Source of the DNA: Bacteriovorax sp. | GTDB lineage: Bacteria > Bdellovibrionota > Bacteriovoracia > Bacteriovoracales > Bacteriovoracaceae | Length of the DNA stretch: 47,042 nt | Direction: 5' to 3' | Assembly (NCBI GenBank): GCA_014378525.1 | Contig: JACMNL010000099.1 | Coordinates: 1 to 47,042, forward strand | Part shown: positions 8,178-17,148 of the stretch, one piece after another | Layout: each line of letters starts with the position of its first letter | How positions within the stretch are numbered: the first letter of the stretch is position 1 | Notes under the pieces: model-generated | Databases searched by the model: none | What the model saw: the letters and a program-made list of their open reading frames with translations, nothing else | Told to the model about the DNA's origin: nothing | Program-made: the position numbers and the translations under genes

Positions 8178-8768
8178 TTAAAATTTAAATCCGATATCAA
8201 AAAACGGAGTGGCACTGCTGTTGCTCTTTTCAAGAGCAAACACTTTCATCCCTAAACTCATGATCGCTTTTTCGTTGATGTAACTTACGCCGACATCAAC
8301 CTGCGAATAACTAAAATTCACTTTGTGCGGGAAAAAACTTAGCAGGTCAGCTTTATCGTCTTCTGAAATATTATTAGTCCAGTGTACATAATTGTATCTG
8401 ATGACAGTGAATGCTTCGAACCAGTCGTGTCTGTAAGATAAAACCGGACCGGCGTAAACAGACTTTGTTCCACTTCCAATTCCTACTCCGCCAAGTCCCG
8501 CCAGTGAAAAACCACCTTTAGGATCGTTGATGAAACCGTACTTACCAAAAAGATTTAAAACTGTTGTCGATTGAAATTCAATTCCAGCACCTAGATCTAA
8601 ATCATTAGTGATCCCTCTTTCAACCATCGCTCCGGGAATGATGACGTTGATTCTTGCTTCGTTCTGACCTTCACCTAAAGTTCTGGCAGTCGTAGTAGAG
8701 TTAAGTGGTGCTATCGCGCATCCAGCAGCAGAAAGAAGAATGAGTAACAGAGATAGTAGTTTAGACAT
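8178..8768 (-). CDS. Small outer-membrane beta-barrel lipoprotein in the lpx operon
   Basis: The start at 8768 (AAGGA 7 nt upstream) is preferred over the longer open frame to 8918, because that extension lies inside lpxA and 8768 gives a clean lipoprotein signal (LLSLLLILLSAAGC). The mature 180-residue protein alternates polar and hydrophobic residues in beta-hairpin style, is rich in Gly/Tyr/Ser, and ends FFDIGFKF, a typical C-terminal BAM recognition strand with terminal Phe. It is predicted to be both lipid-anchored and barrel-forming. It begins 10 nt after the lpxA stop. I recognise no named family; a role in lipid A or outer-membrane assembly is only suggested by position. Confidence 0.65.
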   Translation of the reverse strand: MSKLLSLLLILLSAAGCAIAPLNSTTTARTLGEGQNEARINVIIPGAMVERGITNDLDLGAGIEFQSTTVLNLFGKYGFINDPKGGFSLAGLGGVGIGSGTKSVYAGPVLSYRHDWFEAFTVIRYNYVHWTNNISEDDKADLLSFFPHKVNFSYSQVDVGVSYINEKAIMSLGMKVFALEKSNSSATPFFDIGFKF

Positions 8769-8778
8769 TTCAAAATCC

Positions 8779-9570
8779 TTATGGGTTGAATGGAGCGATA
8801 CCGATTTCAGATTTTCTAATCTGGTCGACCATTTCAATAATAACTCTGTTGTCTTTGTACTCTGCCATGTGCTCTGCATTTTCAACGAATGAACGAGGAG
8901 AGATGTTGCTCGATTCAATTGTTCTTAAGAAGTCTACGACTTCGGAAATTTCCTGTTTCGAATACCCCTGGCGTTTCATACCAATGATGTTGATTCCTTT
9001 TAAGTGAGCTCTGTTTCCGATTGCTGTACAAAAAGATGGAATGTCGCGGTCAAGAGCAGAAGCCCCACCAATATAAGATCCACGACCAAGACTTACAAAT
9101 TGTTGAACTTGAGAACCACCACCAATGATAACTCTATCACCAACTTTTACGTGTCCTGCAAAATTTGTGGAGTTGGCAATAGTACAATTGTTCCCCATAG
9201 AAACATCATGTCCAATGTGTACATAGGCCATTAGTAAACAGTTGTCGCCAATTTGTGTGACAAGATTTTCTTTTAAAGTTCCACGATGAACAGAAACATA
9301 TTCTCTAAACGTATTATTATTGCCGATAACTGTACGTGTTGGTTCACCTTTATAAGAATTGTCCTGAGGAGGTGCTCCGATTGAACAACCCTGGAAAAAT
9401 TTATTATCTGTACCGATAACTGTGTGGCCGTCGATCACGACGTGAGAGTGTAAAATAGTATTGGCACCGATTTCAACATTCGGTCCTACGATACAAAAAG
9501 GTCCGACCTTTACTGTTTCATGAAGTTTTGCATTTTTATCAACGATAGAACTAGGGTGAATATTGCTCAT
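8779..9570 (-). CDS. lpxA: Acyl-ACP--UDP-sugar O(N)-acyltransferase, first step of lipid A synthesis
   Basis: LpxA transfers a hydroxyacyl chain from ACP to position 3 of UDP-GlcNAc or its 3-amino analogue. The 263-residue product shows the left-handed beta-helix hexapeptide repeats from residue 4, the family block [17 protein letters not shown] near 65 and [14 protein letters not shown] near 120 with the catalytic His. After the helix come GIGLKRRG-like residues (GMKRQGYS near 200) and a helical C-terminus. AAGGA precedes the start. Whether it prefers the 3-hydroxy or 3-amino sugar cannot be read by eye, but the neighbouring Gfo/Idh gene makes it a live question. Confidence 0.95.
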   Translation of the reverse strand: MSNIHPSSIVDKNAKLHETVKVGPFCIVGPNVEIGANTILHSHVVIDGHTVIGTDNKFFQGCSIGAPPQDNSYKGEPTRTVIGNNNTFREYVSVHRGTLKENLVTQIGDNCLLMAYVHIGHDVSMGNNCTIANSTNFAGHVKVGDRVIIGGGSQVQQFVSLGRGSYIGGASALDRDIPSFCTAIGNRAHLKGINIIGMKRQGYSKQEISEVVDFLRTIESSNISPRSFVENAEHMAEYKDNRVIIEMVDQIRKSEIGIAPFNP

Positions 9571-9595
9571 ATAACTTTCCTTGTTTAAAAATATG

Positions 9596-10087
9596 TTAAG
9601 ACATTTTTAGTGAAGCAAGAACCGTCGCTTCACTCATCAATTGATCATTACAATATAATTTACATTCGCTGGTAATCATCGGGCCTCTGACTTTCAGAAG
9701 TTTTGTCACCAGCTTTAAATCCATTTCAGGAAGAACAGGTTTTCTGAAACGTGCTTCATTGATTCCTAAAAGTGCCACGTCCATTTTCATTTCAAACGGG
9801 TTTTCCAGCATTAATAAAACAATGAAGCTCGTTGCCTGTGCCATCATCTCGACTTGAACAACTCCTGGAAGAATTGGATAGTCAGGAAAATGTCCTGCAA
9901 AGATAGCGTGGTCTTTTTTTGTTCTATAGTGAGCAACAACTTCTGCTTCCTGGATTTCTTTGATGTCGAAGAGCTGGCCCTTTTCCACAACTTTTCCGGG
10001 AATAGTTACAGATTCAACAGAATCAATAAATAGAAACGGATCGCGGTGAGGAAGGATTTTTTTTACTTGTTCTAAGTTCAGTAGCAT
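9596..10087 (-). CDS. fabZ: 3-hydroxyacyl-ACP dehydratase
   Basis: FabZ dehydrates 3-hydroxyacyl-ACP in fatty acid elongation and competes with LpxA/LpxD for hydroxyacyl-ACP. The 163-residue product has the hot-dog-fold signature: [13 protein letters not shown] near 12, then [13 protein letters not shown] with the catalytic His and QVEMMAQ with the catalytic Glu. GGAG lies 7 nt before the ATG. It lies between lpxD and lpxA with 10-25 nt gaps, the common lpx layout. Confidence 0.95.
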   Translation of the reverse strand: MLLNLEQVKKILPHRDPFLFIDSVESVTIPGKVVEKGQLFDIKEIQEAEVVAHYRTKKDHAIFAGHFPDYPILPGVVQVEMMAQATSFIVLLMLENPFEMKMDVALLGINEARFRKPVLPEMDLKLVTKLLKVRGPMITSECKLYCNDQLMSEATVLASLKMS

Positions 10088-10097
10088 GTGAGTTCTC

Positions 10098-11144
10098 CTA
10101 ATTGTCTTTATCTTTTGAAGAAGAGGCCGGCAGACTGATTTTTCTAATCATCGCCACACTTCTCAACCATTCTTTAATATCTCGTGCCGGAAATCCTCCG
10201 ACTACTTTTCCATTTTCAATATCTGCCGTTACACCTGAACCACCGGCAATCTGTACTCCACTTCCAATGTTGATTCCGTTGGCAACCATAGCAGCTCCAC
10301 CTAAAACAGTGTAGTCACCGACAGTCGTACTTCCTCCGAGACCTACCTGGCCGCAAAGAATAACTCCAGTTCCCAATTTACAGTTGTGTCCGACCTGAAC
10401 CTGATTATCAAGTTTCGATCCACTACCGATTTTTGTCGGTGAAAAAGTTCCCTGATCAATGCATGTGCCTGCGCCGATTTCAACATGGTCACCGATGATA
10501 ACACTGCCCATGTGCCACACTTTATGGTGAACACCTTTGGCAAAATTGTACCCGAATCCGTCAGCACCAATTGTCGTTTGCGAATGGATGCGTACATTGT
10601 TTCCAATTTTTACATTTCTATAAATTGTGACGTTAGAAAAAATTTCTGTATTTTCTCCGACGACCACTCCCGACATCAGGACTACACCGGAATGAATTTT
10701 TGAATTAGCTTCTATGACAACGTTTTCACCGATGAATGCGCCCTGAGCGATCCATGAGCTTGGATGAACACTTGCAGTTCCCATCTGACGGCCATCGACC
10801 ATATCATTAGGGTTGCCAATTTTTTCATCGTAAAAAGGTTTTGATAAAAATGACATTCCAAGATTTACATCCTGAACAGTGCCTAGCCACCACGATTTTT
10901 GTTTTAACACTTCAATCTGGTCTGCGTTTAATGAATCAGCGTATTTTTTTTCAATGATGATACCGACGTGATTGGTATTTTCAGCGGCGAGATACTCATT
11001 GTGAAATTTTTTATTTTTAATAAAAAGGATATGACGGTGTTGGTATTCACTGGTGTCAGTGATGCCTTCGATGACAGTCGCTTCATCAGTGTCTGTAAGT
11101 AAGAGAAAAGTGGAATCGAAATTGGTCAGGCTTCCTAGTTTCAT
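10098..11144 (-). CDS. lpxD: UDP-3-O-(3-hydroxyacyl)-glucosamine N-acyltransferase
   Basis: LpxD adds the second hydroxyacyl chain to the 2-amino group. I use the ATG at 11144 because AGAGGA lies just upstream and the earlier GTG/ATG at 11186/11183 fall inside a hairpin (11165-11199). The product is 348 residues. An N-terminal uridine-binding domain spans about 1-105. Hexapeptide repeats follow (IAQGAFIGENVVIEANSKI, TTIGADGFGYNF near 200, VQVGHNCKLGTG with the catalytic His), then a C-terminal helix. Length and motifs match the family. Confidence 0.94.
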   Translation of the reverse strand: MKLGSLTNFDSTFLLLTDTDEATVIEGITDTSEYQHRHILFIKNKKFHNEYLAAENTNHVGIIIEKKYADSLNADQIEVLKQKSWWLGTVQDVNLGMSFLSKPFYDEKIGNPNDMVDGRQMGTASVHPSSWIAQGAFIGENVVIEANSKIHSGVVLMSGVVVGENTEIFSNVTIYRNVKIGNNVRIHSQTTIGADGFGYNFAKGVHHKVWHMGSVIIGDHVEIGAGTCIDQGTFSPTKIGSGSKLDNQVQVGHNCKLGTGVILCGQVGLGGSTTVGDYTVLGGAAMVANGINIGSGVQIAGGSGVTADIENGKVVGGFPARDIKEWLRSVAMIRKISLPASSSKDKDN

Positions 11145-11164
11145 AGGTCCTCTTTTAACAATTA

Positions 11165-11199
11165 AGGGACCCGCTAAGCTCATCACTTAAGGGGTCCCT
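11165..11199 (-). terminator. Hairpin between ompH and lpxD, possible attenuator
   Basis: AGGGACCC and GGGTCCCT form a perfect 8-bp GC-rich stem with a loop of about 19 nt, 29 nt after the ompH stop and 20 nt before the lpxD start. The minus-strand tail is TTAATTGTT, so termination would be partial. It may let abundant bamA-ompH mRNA be made in excess over lpx mRNA. Confidence 0.45.
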
Positions 11200-11227
11200 C
11201 AACTTTATATTTTAAAAAATCTGATAA

Positions 11228-11734
11228 CTATTTAGGAAATTTTTTGTTGTACGCTTTTACAACATCGTCAGTTAAATCTTTTTCAGTTTTAGCGAAAAGG
11301 ATTGGAGCTGTTGCTGCTTCGTAAACTAAATCAACGTCAGCTGCTTTAGAAACTTCATCAACTACATTCTTAACTCTTTCTAAGATTGGAGTTTTAAGTT
11401 TTTGTTCCATATCCTGGATTTCTTTCTGGAAAGTCGCAGTCTTTTGTTGGATTGCGATGATTTTTTCCTGGATTTCTTTTTCTTTTTTAGCTTTTTCTTT
11501 ATCGTTGATTACTGAAGCTTTTTTGCCGTAGTCATCCTGAAGTTTTTTGATTGAATCTTCTTCTTTCTTTAGAAGAGCTTGTTTCTCATCAAAAGATTTT
11601 TTTAACTGGTCACGTACAGCAACACCCTGATTAACTGTAATTAGTACTTTTTGAACATCAACTTTACCAACAGATACTGCTGAGAATGCTGAAGCTGACA
11701 TTGCAAGGGCGATAATAGCGATTAATGCTTTCAT
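11228..11734 (-). CDS. OmpH/Skp-family periplasmic chaperone
   Basis: The 168-residue product has a signal peptide (MKALIAIIALAMSASAFSA), a short beta segment VGKVDVQKVL, then a long Lys/Glu/Gln-rich coiled coil (about 45-125). The C-terminal strand region (DVDLVYEAATAPILFA) completes the Skp layout. Skp trimers hold unfolded outer-membrane proteins for BamA, which is encoded immediately upstream (20-nt gap). AAGGAG lies 8 nt before the ATG. The bamA-ompH-lpxD order is conserved in many Gram-negatives. Confidence 0.9.
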   Translation of the reverse strand: MKALIAIIALAMSASAFSAVSVGKVDVQKVLITVNQGVAVRDQLKKSFDEKQALLKKEEDSIKKLQDDYGKKASVINDKEKAKKEKEIQEKIIAIQQKTATFQKEIQDMEQKLKTPILERVKNVVDEVSKAADVDLVYEAATAPILFAKTEKDLTDDVVKAYNKKFPK

Positions 11735-11754
11735 TTCTAATACTCCTTCATATT

Positions 11755-14049
11755 TTAAAACAATTGTCCTATATCAAAATGGAATTGAGAACCACGATCT
11801 TTAAATTCTCCCGTCAACGGGTATCCAAACTCAAAGCGTAAAACTCCGATTGGCGAGAACCATCTAAATCCAAATCCGTAATCAGTATAAACCTTAACAT
11901 GATCCAAGTCACCTGCGTGTCCCGCATCGAAGAAAACAACCCATTTTAGTCCGGCTTCTCTCGACAATGGATGTTGAAATTCAAAGTTGGCGAAAGACAT
12001 GAACTCTCCACCAGTATTGAAATACTCATAAACGCCCGTGCCAGTTCTTTGTAGATATTTTTTCGGTCCGATATCTTCGTAAGAGTATCCACGAAGGTTG
12101 CGTGAGCCACCTAGTGTGAATTTTTCTGTACGCGGGATTGCTCTGCTATCAACCTGGTTTAGTTTTCCAGCATAGAAGCGCGTTCTGAAAATCAAATCAC
12201 CAACAACCGGAATGAAGGTACGGGATTCAACTTCATTTTTAAGCCATTTTTTATCGCCGCCAATACCTGTGTACTCTGTTGAGAAACTCAGGAAGTAACC
12301 TTTTCTTGGATCTGATCTGTCGTCACGTTTATCGTGAACAATCGATGTCTGAACAGAAGAGGCCAGACCGTTTTCAAGATTGACGTCGATCGATGGATCT
12401 TCAACAGACTTAATCGTCGTGTCTTCAAGTTTGTAAGTCAGATAAAGATTCGTGAATTGATAAATCGGGTAACCGACACGGATGTTTCCACCTTTTCTTC
12501 TTTCACTGAATGAAGAAGAAGTGTCGTTGTTCGAAATAAACACACCACCACCAAGCGACCATTTTGTGTCGAATAAGTATGGTTCTGTGAAATCGATACT
12601 GAAAGTGTTCGAAGTCTTAGCTACGTTTAAACTGAAAGATAAGTTCTGCCCCATCCCTCTAAAGTTAGATTGAGTCACTGATGCCTGGAAGAATCCACCT
12701 GTCGCAGTTGAATAACCTGCTCCGAGAGAAATTTGTCCGGTATTTTTTTCTTTTACTGAAACGTCGACATCAAGAACATCTTCTTTGTCTTTTGGAGAAA
12801 CAGTGTTGAAGACAATTGATTCCGGTTCATAAAAACCTAAACGTTGAACATTTTCTTTCGACTGGCGAAGTGCAGTTCCGTTAAATTTCTGGCCTTCTTT
12901 AATTGTGATTTCACGACGGATAACTTTATCGCGGGATTTCGGGTTCCCTTTAATGTTTACTCGTCCGAAGTAAGCGATCTTTCCTTTTTCGAATGAGAAC
13001 TCTACGTCTACTTTGTTTTCACCCGGGACTACATTCAGGTTTCTGATAACGTTGGCAAACGCATACCCTTCATCCTGATACATTTCCGTCAGCATCTGAA
13101 TGTCTTTTCTTAACGACTCTTCAGAGTAAGTTTCCTGTTCCTTTAATACCATCTTCTCGCGAAGATCCCCTTCCGGGAAAAGCACTTCACCCTGAAATGA
13201 AATTTTATTAACTGTGAACTGTGGTCCCTCAGTTAATTTCATAGTAATGAACACCCATTTTTTATCTTCAGAGACAGTAATTTCAGGAGTTCCGATATTG
13301 ATCTGAAGGTAACCCTTCATACGGTAGAAATACTTCAGTCTTTCGATATCATTCTGAAAGTTAATTTCCTTAAAGTTCCCTGTACCTGACATGAAAGAAA
13401 ACAAACTGTCTTCCTGAGTCTGCAGGATGGTTTTAAGTTCTTCATCTTTAAAGGCCGTGTTACCAAGGAAGTTAATTTTTTTAACTTTTACTTTATCGAA
13501 TTCCTTGATGTTGAAAATAAGTTCTGTGTTTTCTTCGTTGAGCTTTTTTTCTTTGAAGTCTACTGAGGCCAGGAAATAACCTTTTTCTTCGTAGAATTTT
13601 AAAAGGGCCTGAACATCACTTTTTATTGTCGTCGTATCTAAAATTGCGAAGACCTTAGATTTAACCTGGCCTTTCAGATCGTCGTCACTAAGTCCGTCGT
13701 TTCCTTCAAAGCTGATTTTTGTAATGATTGGTTTTTCTTTTACTAAAAAACGAAGAACGTTTTTCCCGTCAACAGTGTCCTGGTGAGCTTCAACGTTTTC
13801 GAAATATTTCATTGAGTAGATTTTTTCTAAGTCTTTTTTCAGAAGGTAGTTATCCAGTGTCATGCCCGGCTTCGATCCGATCTTTTCCAGGATTGCTTCT
13901 TTTTCAACTTTTTTATTTCCAGAGACAACGATGCTGTCGATCTTGAAGAGATCGATATGGGCACCTAAATCTTCGGCCGCAAAAACATTACTGTTAAAGA
14001 CTAGAGCGAAGATACTGAAAAAAAATAACGAGATAAATCTCAGAGACAT
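11755..14049 (-). CDS. bamA: Outer membrane protein assembly factor BamA
   Basis: BamA is the core of the complex that folds beta-barrels into the outer membrane. The 764-residue product has a signal peptide to about 24 and five POTRA domains (about 30-440). These begin with FKIDSIVVSGNKKVEKEAIL and repeat GN/GD-type motifs such as KKINFLGNTAFKDEEL and YFGRVNIKGNPKSRD. A 16-strand barrel follows, with SLGAGYSTATGGFF, the lid-loop motif LRGYSYEDIGP near 650 (variant of VRGF) and a terminal FHFDIGQLF strand. GGAG precedes the ATG. The 96-bp gap upstream (14050-14145) probably holds its promoter, though no strong boxes are visible. Confidence 0.95.
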   Translation of the reverse strand: MSLRFISLFFFSIFALVFNSNVFAAEDLGAHIDLFKIDSIVVSGNKKVEKEAILEKIGSKPGMTLDNYLLKKDLEKIYSMKYFENVEAHQDTVDGKNVLRFLVKEKPIITKISFEGNDGLSDDDLKGQVKSKVFAILDTTTIKSDVQALLKFYEEKGYFLASVDFKEKKLNEENTELIFNIKEFDKVKVKKINFLGNTAFKDEELKTILQTQEDSLFSFMSGTGNFKEINFQNDIERLKYFYRMKGYLQINIGTPEITVSEDKKWVFITMKLTEGPQFTVNKISFQGEVLFPEGDLREKMVLKEQETYSEESLRKDIQMLTEMYQDEGYAFANVIRNLNVVPGENKVDVEFSFEKGKIAYFGRVNIKGNPKSRDKVIRREITIKEGQKFNGTALRQSKENVQRLGFYEPESIVFNTVSPKDKEDVLDVDVSVKEKNTGQISLGAGYSTATGGFFQASVTQSNFRGMGQNLSFSLNVAKTSNTFSIDFTEPYLFDTKWSLGGGVFISNNDTSSSFSERRKGGNIRVGYPIYQFTNLYLTYKLEDTTIKSVEDPSIDVNLENGLASSVQTSIVHDKRDDRSDPRKGYFLSFSTEYTGIGGDKKWLKNEVESRTFIPVVGDLIFRTRFYAGKLNQVDSRAIPRTEKFTLGGSRNLRGYSYEDIGPKKYLQRTGTGVYEYFNTGGEFMSFANFEFQHPLSREAGLKWVVFFDAGHAGDLDHVKVYTDYGFGFRWFSPIGVLRFEFGYPLTGEFKDRGSQFHFDIGQLF

Positions 14050-14145
14050 AAATCTCCACTGTCCGATTAAAAAACTAAGGTATTAAAAGTAACAAGAAAA
14101 GCTTCTCATGCAAAGAAGTTTCACCAAGAGTTTTCCCCCTAAAAC

Positions 14146-14817
14146 TCATTGCGTTACCAGTAGTCCGTCCTTCATTAAAAGTTGATTTGAAAAGCTCTGT
14201 GCTATTTGAGGATCGTGAGTGACAACGACTAAAGTTGCGTGGAATTCTTTTGCTAATGACCTGAGGAGTTGAATAACCTTCTGTGAGTTCTCCGAATCTA
14301 GGTTTCCTGTTGGCTCATCGCAAAGAAGTAATTTTGGTTTAAGTGAGAGTGCCCGGATAATATTTATACGTTGCTGTTCTCCGCCGGATAATTCGTAAGG
14401 ATACTTTTCCAGACAATGCTCAACACTTAAAATTTTGGCCAGTTGTTTAGCACGTGACATAACTTCATCGCTGTAAACGCCACCAAGTCTTCCCGGCAGT
14501 AAAATATTATCGAGACAGTTCATTGATGAAAGTAAAAAGTGAAACTGAAAAACAAAACCGACATAACGGTTTCTATAGAGAGCTAAATCTTCATCAGAGA
14601 GATCAACCAGGTTTTTCTGGTTAACGATAACTTTTCCTTCAGTCGGTCTGTCCAGACCTCCGAGAAGATAAAGCAGAGTTGATTTTCCAGAGCCCGATGC
14701 TCCACGGATTAAATACTCTTCGCCTTCATTCATAGAAAGTGTAATGCCATTTAATGCATGAGATTTTTTATAAAACTTTTTAACGCTTTCAACTTTGATC
14801 ATTATGTTAGTGCTCAT
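14146..14817 (-). CDS. lolD: Lipoprotein-releasing system ATP-binding protein LolD
   Basis: LolD powers release of outer-membrane lipoproteins from the inner membrane to LolA. The 223-residue ATPase has Walker A GASGSGKST near 38, a Q-loop in FVFQFHFLLSSMNCLDNI, the signature LSGGEQQR near 142, Walker B LLLCDEPTGNLD and a switch His in VVVTHD. Start 14817 has AGGA 6 nt upstream and overlaps the lolC stop by 4 bases. MacB-type ATPases look alike, but pairing with a LolC/E permease supports LolD. Confidence 0.88.
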   Translation of the reverse strand: MSTNIMIKVESVKKFYKKSHALNGITLSMNEGEEYLIRGASGSGKSTLLYLLGGLDRPTEGKVIVNQKNLVDLSDEDLALYRNRYVGFVFQFHFLLSSMNCLDNILLPGRLGGVYSDEVMSRAKQLAKILSVEHCLEKYPYELSGGEQQRINIIRALSLKPKLLLCDEPTGNLDSENSQKVIQLLRSLAKEFHATLVVVTHDPQIAQSFSNQLLMKDGLLVTQ

Positions 14818-16016
14818 GCGAATTCCTGGCGAAGCCCTTCAAGCAAACTCTTGTTTTTTAGCTTTCTTAGTAAGTAATAAGTTATTAGTAAAATCCAGAC
14901 CAGTGCCAGCGAAAAAACCAGCAGGTAATCTGTCCATGCAAGATACAAATCAATTCGTGGCATATGATAAACTTCGGCAGGAAGTTTAAAGAATGAAACA
15001 TGTAGTAGTAAAAATCTAAAAAGCTGTACGAAAACCATCGCCAGAGCTGATGAAGCTAGCCAGATGAGAACGACTAACTGAATCCACAGGTTGTTCATCG
15101 CTTTTTTTGACAGGCCCAGGGCCTTGAATAAAAAAAGCTCTTTCGATTTTTTTTCATTGATAAAATAGATGAAAGCTAAAACGTTGAAGACGGAAATGAC
15201 AACAATCAGTTGAAGAATTAAACTAATGAGAACTTTTTCGGCCTGAACTGCTTCAATCAAAGAAGAAAATTCTCTCCAGTAAGGTTTGAAATAAAAATCA
15301 GGTTCAAACTTGAGGCGCATATCAGTCAACTTGCTTTCGATGGCCTGAAGATCATTGTCTGCATTGATATGAGAGTGATCGATGTTAAATGAAATCATAT
15401 TTACACGATCTGATAGCGATAAAATTTTCTGCATTTCATCCATGCGGGCATAAATCATGCGCGCATCTTTCTGGTAAACACCGTGATTGACAATGGTCTG
15501 CACTTTAAAGCGGTTGATGGCCGGCATATTTTTAAATTCAGCACTTCCCTTTCCGAATGCTAAAACTATTTCATCACCGACTTTAATGTGATTTATATTG
15601 GCAATTTCGGAACCAATGGCCACTGAATCAGGATTTAAATCGAGAGGAAGTCCTACGATCTTTCCGTAGTTCGATTCAATTCCTTTGACTATCACTCCGC
15701 GGGACTCATCGTTGAAAACCATAAAACTTTCGAGCTGAACTAAGGCCGCATAATTGGTGACCTTTGATTCTGCTAATTTTGATTTTAATTTATCGTTGAC
15801 CTGAAAAAATCCGTAACGTGATTGCATCGTCACATCACCTGTCGATTTTTTTAATCCGTGTCTTAATGCGCGTTCAAAACCGTCCATGATTCCGACGGTG
15901 GATAAAATAACGGCAATGGAAAATGCCAGACCTATCCACACCCCGATAAGAAATTTCTTAGTCGTGCTGTCGAGGAAGAGCATGAGAAAAAGTTTGAAGT
16001 TTTTAGTGGGCTGCAC
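14814..16016 (-). CDS. lolC: LolC/LolE-family lipoprotein-releasing permease
   Basis: The inner-membrane permease partner of LolD. The GTG at 16016 with AGAGGA 8 nt upstream is preferred over the TTG at 16034. The 400-residue product has the family layout: an N-terminal TM helix (FLIGVWIGLAFSIAVILSTVGIMDGFE) and a large periplasmic domain from about 45 to 260. Three TM helices follow, the second ahead of the LFLFKALGLSKKAM coupling loop. Only one permease gene is present, as in bacteria that use a single LolF-type protein instead of LolC plus LolE. It overlaps the prfB 3' end by 14 bases. Confidence 0.85.
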   Translation of the reverse strand: MQPTKNFKLFLMLFLDSTTKKFLIGVWIGLAFSIAVILSTVGIMDGFERALRHGLKKSTGDVTMQSRYGFFQVNDKLKSKLAESKVTNYAALVQLESFMVFNDESRGVIVKGIESNYGKIVGLPLDLNPDSVAIGSEIANINHIKVGDEIVLAFGKGSAEFKNMPAINRFKVQTIVNHGVYQKDARMIYARMDEMQKILSLSDRVNMISFNIDHSHINADNDLQAIESKLTDMRLKFEPDFYFKPYWREFSSLIEAVQAEKVLISLILQLIVVISVFNVLAFIYFINEKKSKELFLFKALGLSKKAMNNLWIQLVVLIWLASSALAMVFVQLFRFLLLHVSFFKLPAEVYHMPRIDLYLAWTDYLLVFSLALVWILLITYYLLRKLKNKSLLEGLRQEFA

Positions 16017-17146
16017 GCTTTGTGTCCTCTTCAACCATCCACCTCAAATAGGCATCGATAAAACCGTCAAGGTCTCCTTCGAGAACTTTTTCTGCTTGTG
16101 ATGATTCGAAATCTGTACGGTGATCCTTCACAAGCTTGTACGGGTGAAGAACGTATGAGCGTATCTGTGCGCCGAAGGCGATATCTTTTTTGTTAGCTTC
16201 AGTTTCTGCGTCTTTCGCTCTTCTCTTATCCATCTCTAGTTCATAAAGACGTGAACGGAGAACTTTCATCGCCTGCGCTTTGTTTTGCAGCTGTGATCTT
16301 TCGTTCTGACAGACGACAACTAATCCCGAGGGTAAATGGGTTAAACGGACAGCAGAGTCAGTTGTGTTGACTCCCTGACCACCGGAACCACCGGCGCGGT
16401 AAACATCAATTCGCAAATCTTTGTCTTGAATTTCGATGTTGATTGTATCGTCGATTTCAGCAGAGACAAATAGTGAAGCAAAAGATGTGTGGCGTCTTCC
16501 TGCAGAGTCGAAAGGAGAAAGTCTCACGAGTCTGTGTACGCCGGTTTCAGATTTTAATAATCCGTAAGCGTATGTTCCTGTGATAGTGACTGTCGCCGAT
16601 TTAATTCCGGCCGAGTCCCCTTCCTGTGTATCGAGAATTTGAACTTTAAATTTTTTTGATTCTGCCCAGCGGATAACCATTCTTAGAATCATATAGGCCC
16701 AGTCACAGGATTCAGTTCCACCGGCACCGGCGTTGACTGTGACAATGGCATTGTTCGGGTCGAGTTCATCTGACAACAGAACTTTTTGTTCGGCAAGATT
16801 GAATTCTAACTGGAAATTTTTATGGGCATCCAGAGCTTCGACAGCAGAGGCTTCATCATTTTCCGTGATGGCAAAATCATAGAGAACATCGAAGTCGTCG
16901 TATAATTGTTTTAAATGAACGTAGGTTTTAACGACATCGTCGACTACCGATTTTTCTTTCTGGATTTTAGCGGCGTTGGGGGCATCATCCCAGAATCCTT
17001 CCATCGCTTCGATGCGGGTGATTTCTTCTAAGCGGCCTTGCTTCTTTTCAATTTCAAAGCGACCTCCGCAGAAGATCTAATTTCTCCGCGTAGGTTTTGA
17101 TGTTGATGCGTTTTTCGTTCAGTTCAATTTTTATTTGTTCATTCAT
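16003..17146 (-). CDS. prfB: Peptide chain release factor 2, expressed by programmed +1 frameshift
   Basis: RF2 ends translation at UGA and UAA. The gene starts with ATG at 17146 (MNEQIKIELNEK), reads 30 codons to a UGA at 17056-17054, then continues in the +1 frame as EIEKKQGRLEEI and on to 16003, about 380 residues in all. The main frame contains the SPF anticodon tripeptide (RLSPFDSAGRRH) and GGQ (AGGSGGQGVNTTDS). The joined sequence aligns with E. coli RF2 across the junction, so this is not a broken gene. It starts 2 nt after the ybeY stop. Confidence 0.96.
17054..17067 (-). promoter_or_regulatory. prfB autoregulatory +1 frameshift site
   Basis: Read on the minus strand: GGAGG, three spacer bases TCG, the slippery CTT and the in-frame stop TGA. 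The internal Shine-Dalgarno is 3 nt from the shift codon, exactly as in E. coli prfB. Low RF2 lets the ribosome slip +1 and finish the protein. Confidence 0.95.
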
Positions 17147-17148
17147 AG

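Noticed and set aside
8769..8918. N-terminal extension of the small outer-membrane lipoprotein into lpxA
   Set aside because: It lies inside lpxA in another frame, and a better start with AAGGA and a lipoprotein signal is at 8768.
14128..14147. Hairpin GAGTTTT/AAAACTC at the lolD stop as a terminator
   Set aside because: AT-rich 7-bp stem with no U-tail on the minus strand.
16003..17004. prfB as a truncated gene or pseudogene
   Set aside because: The missing N-terminus is encoded upstream in another frame with a perfect programmed frameshift site.
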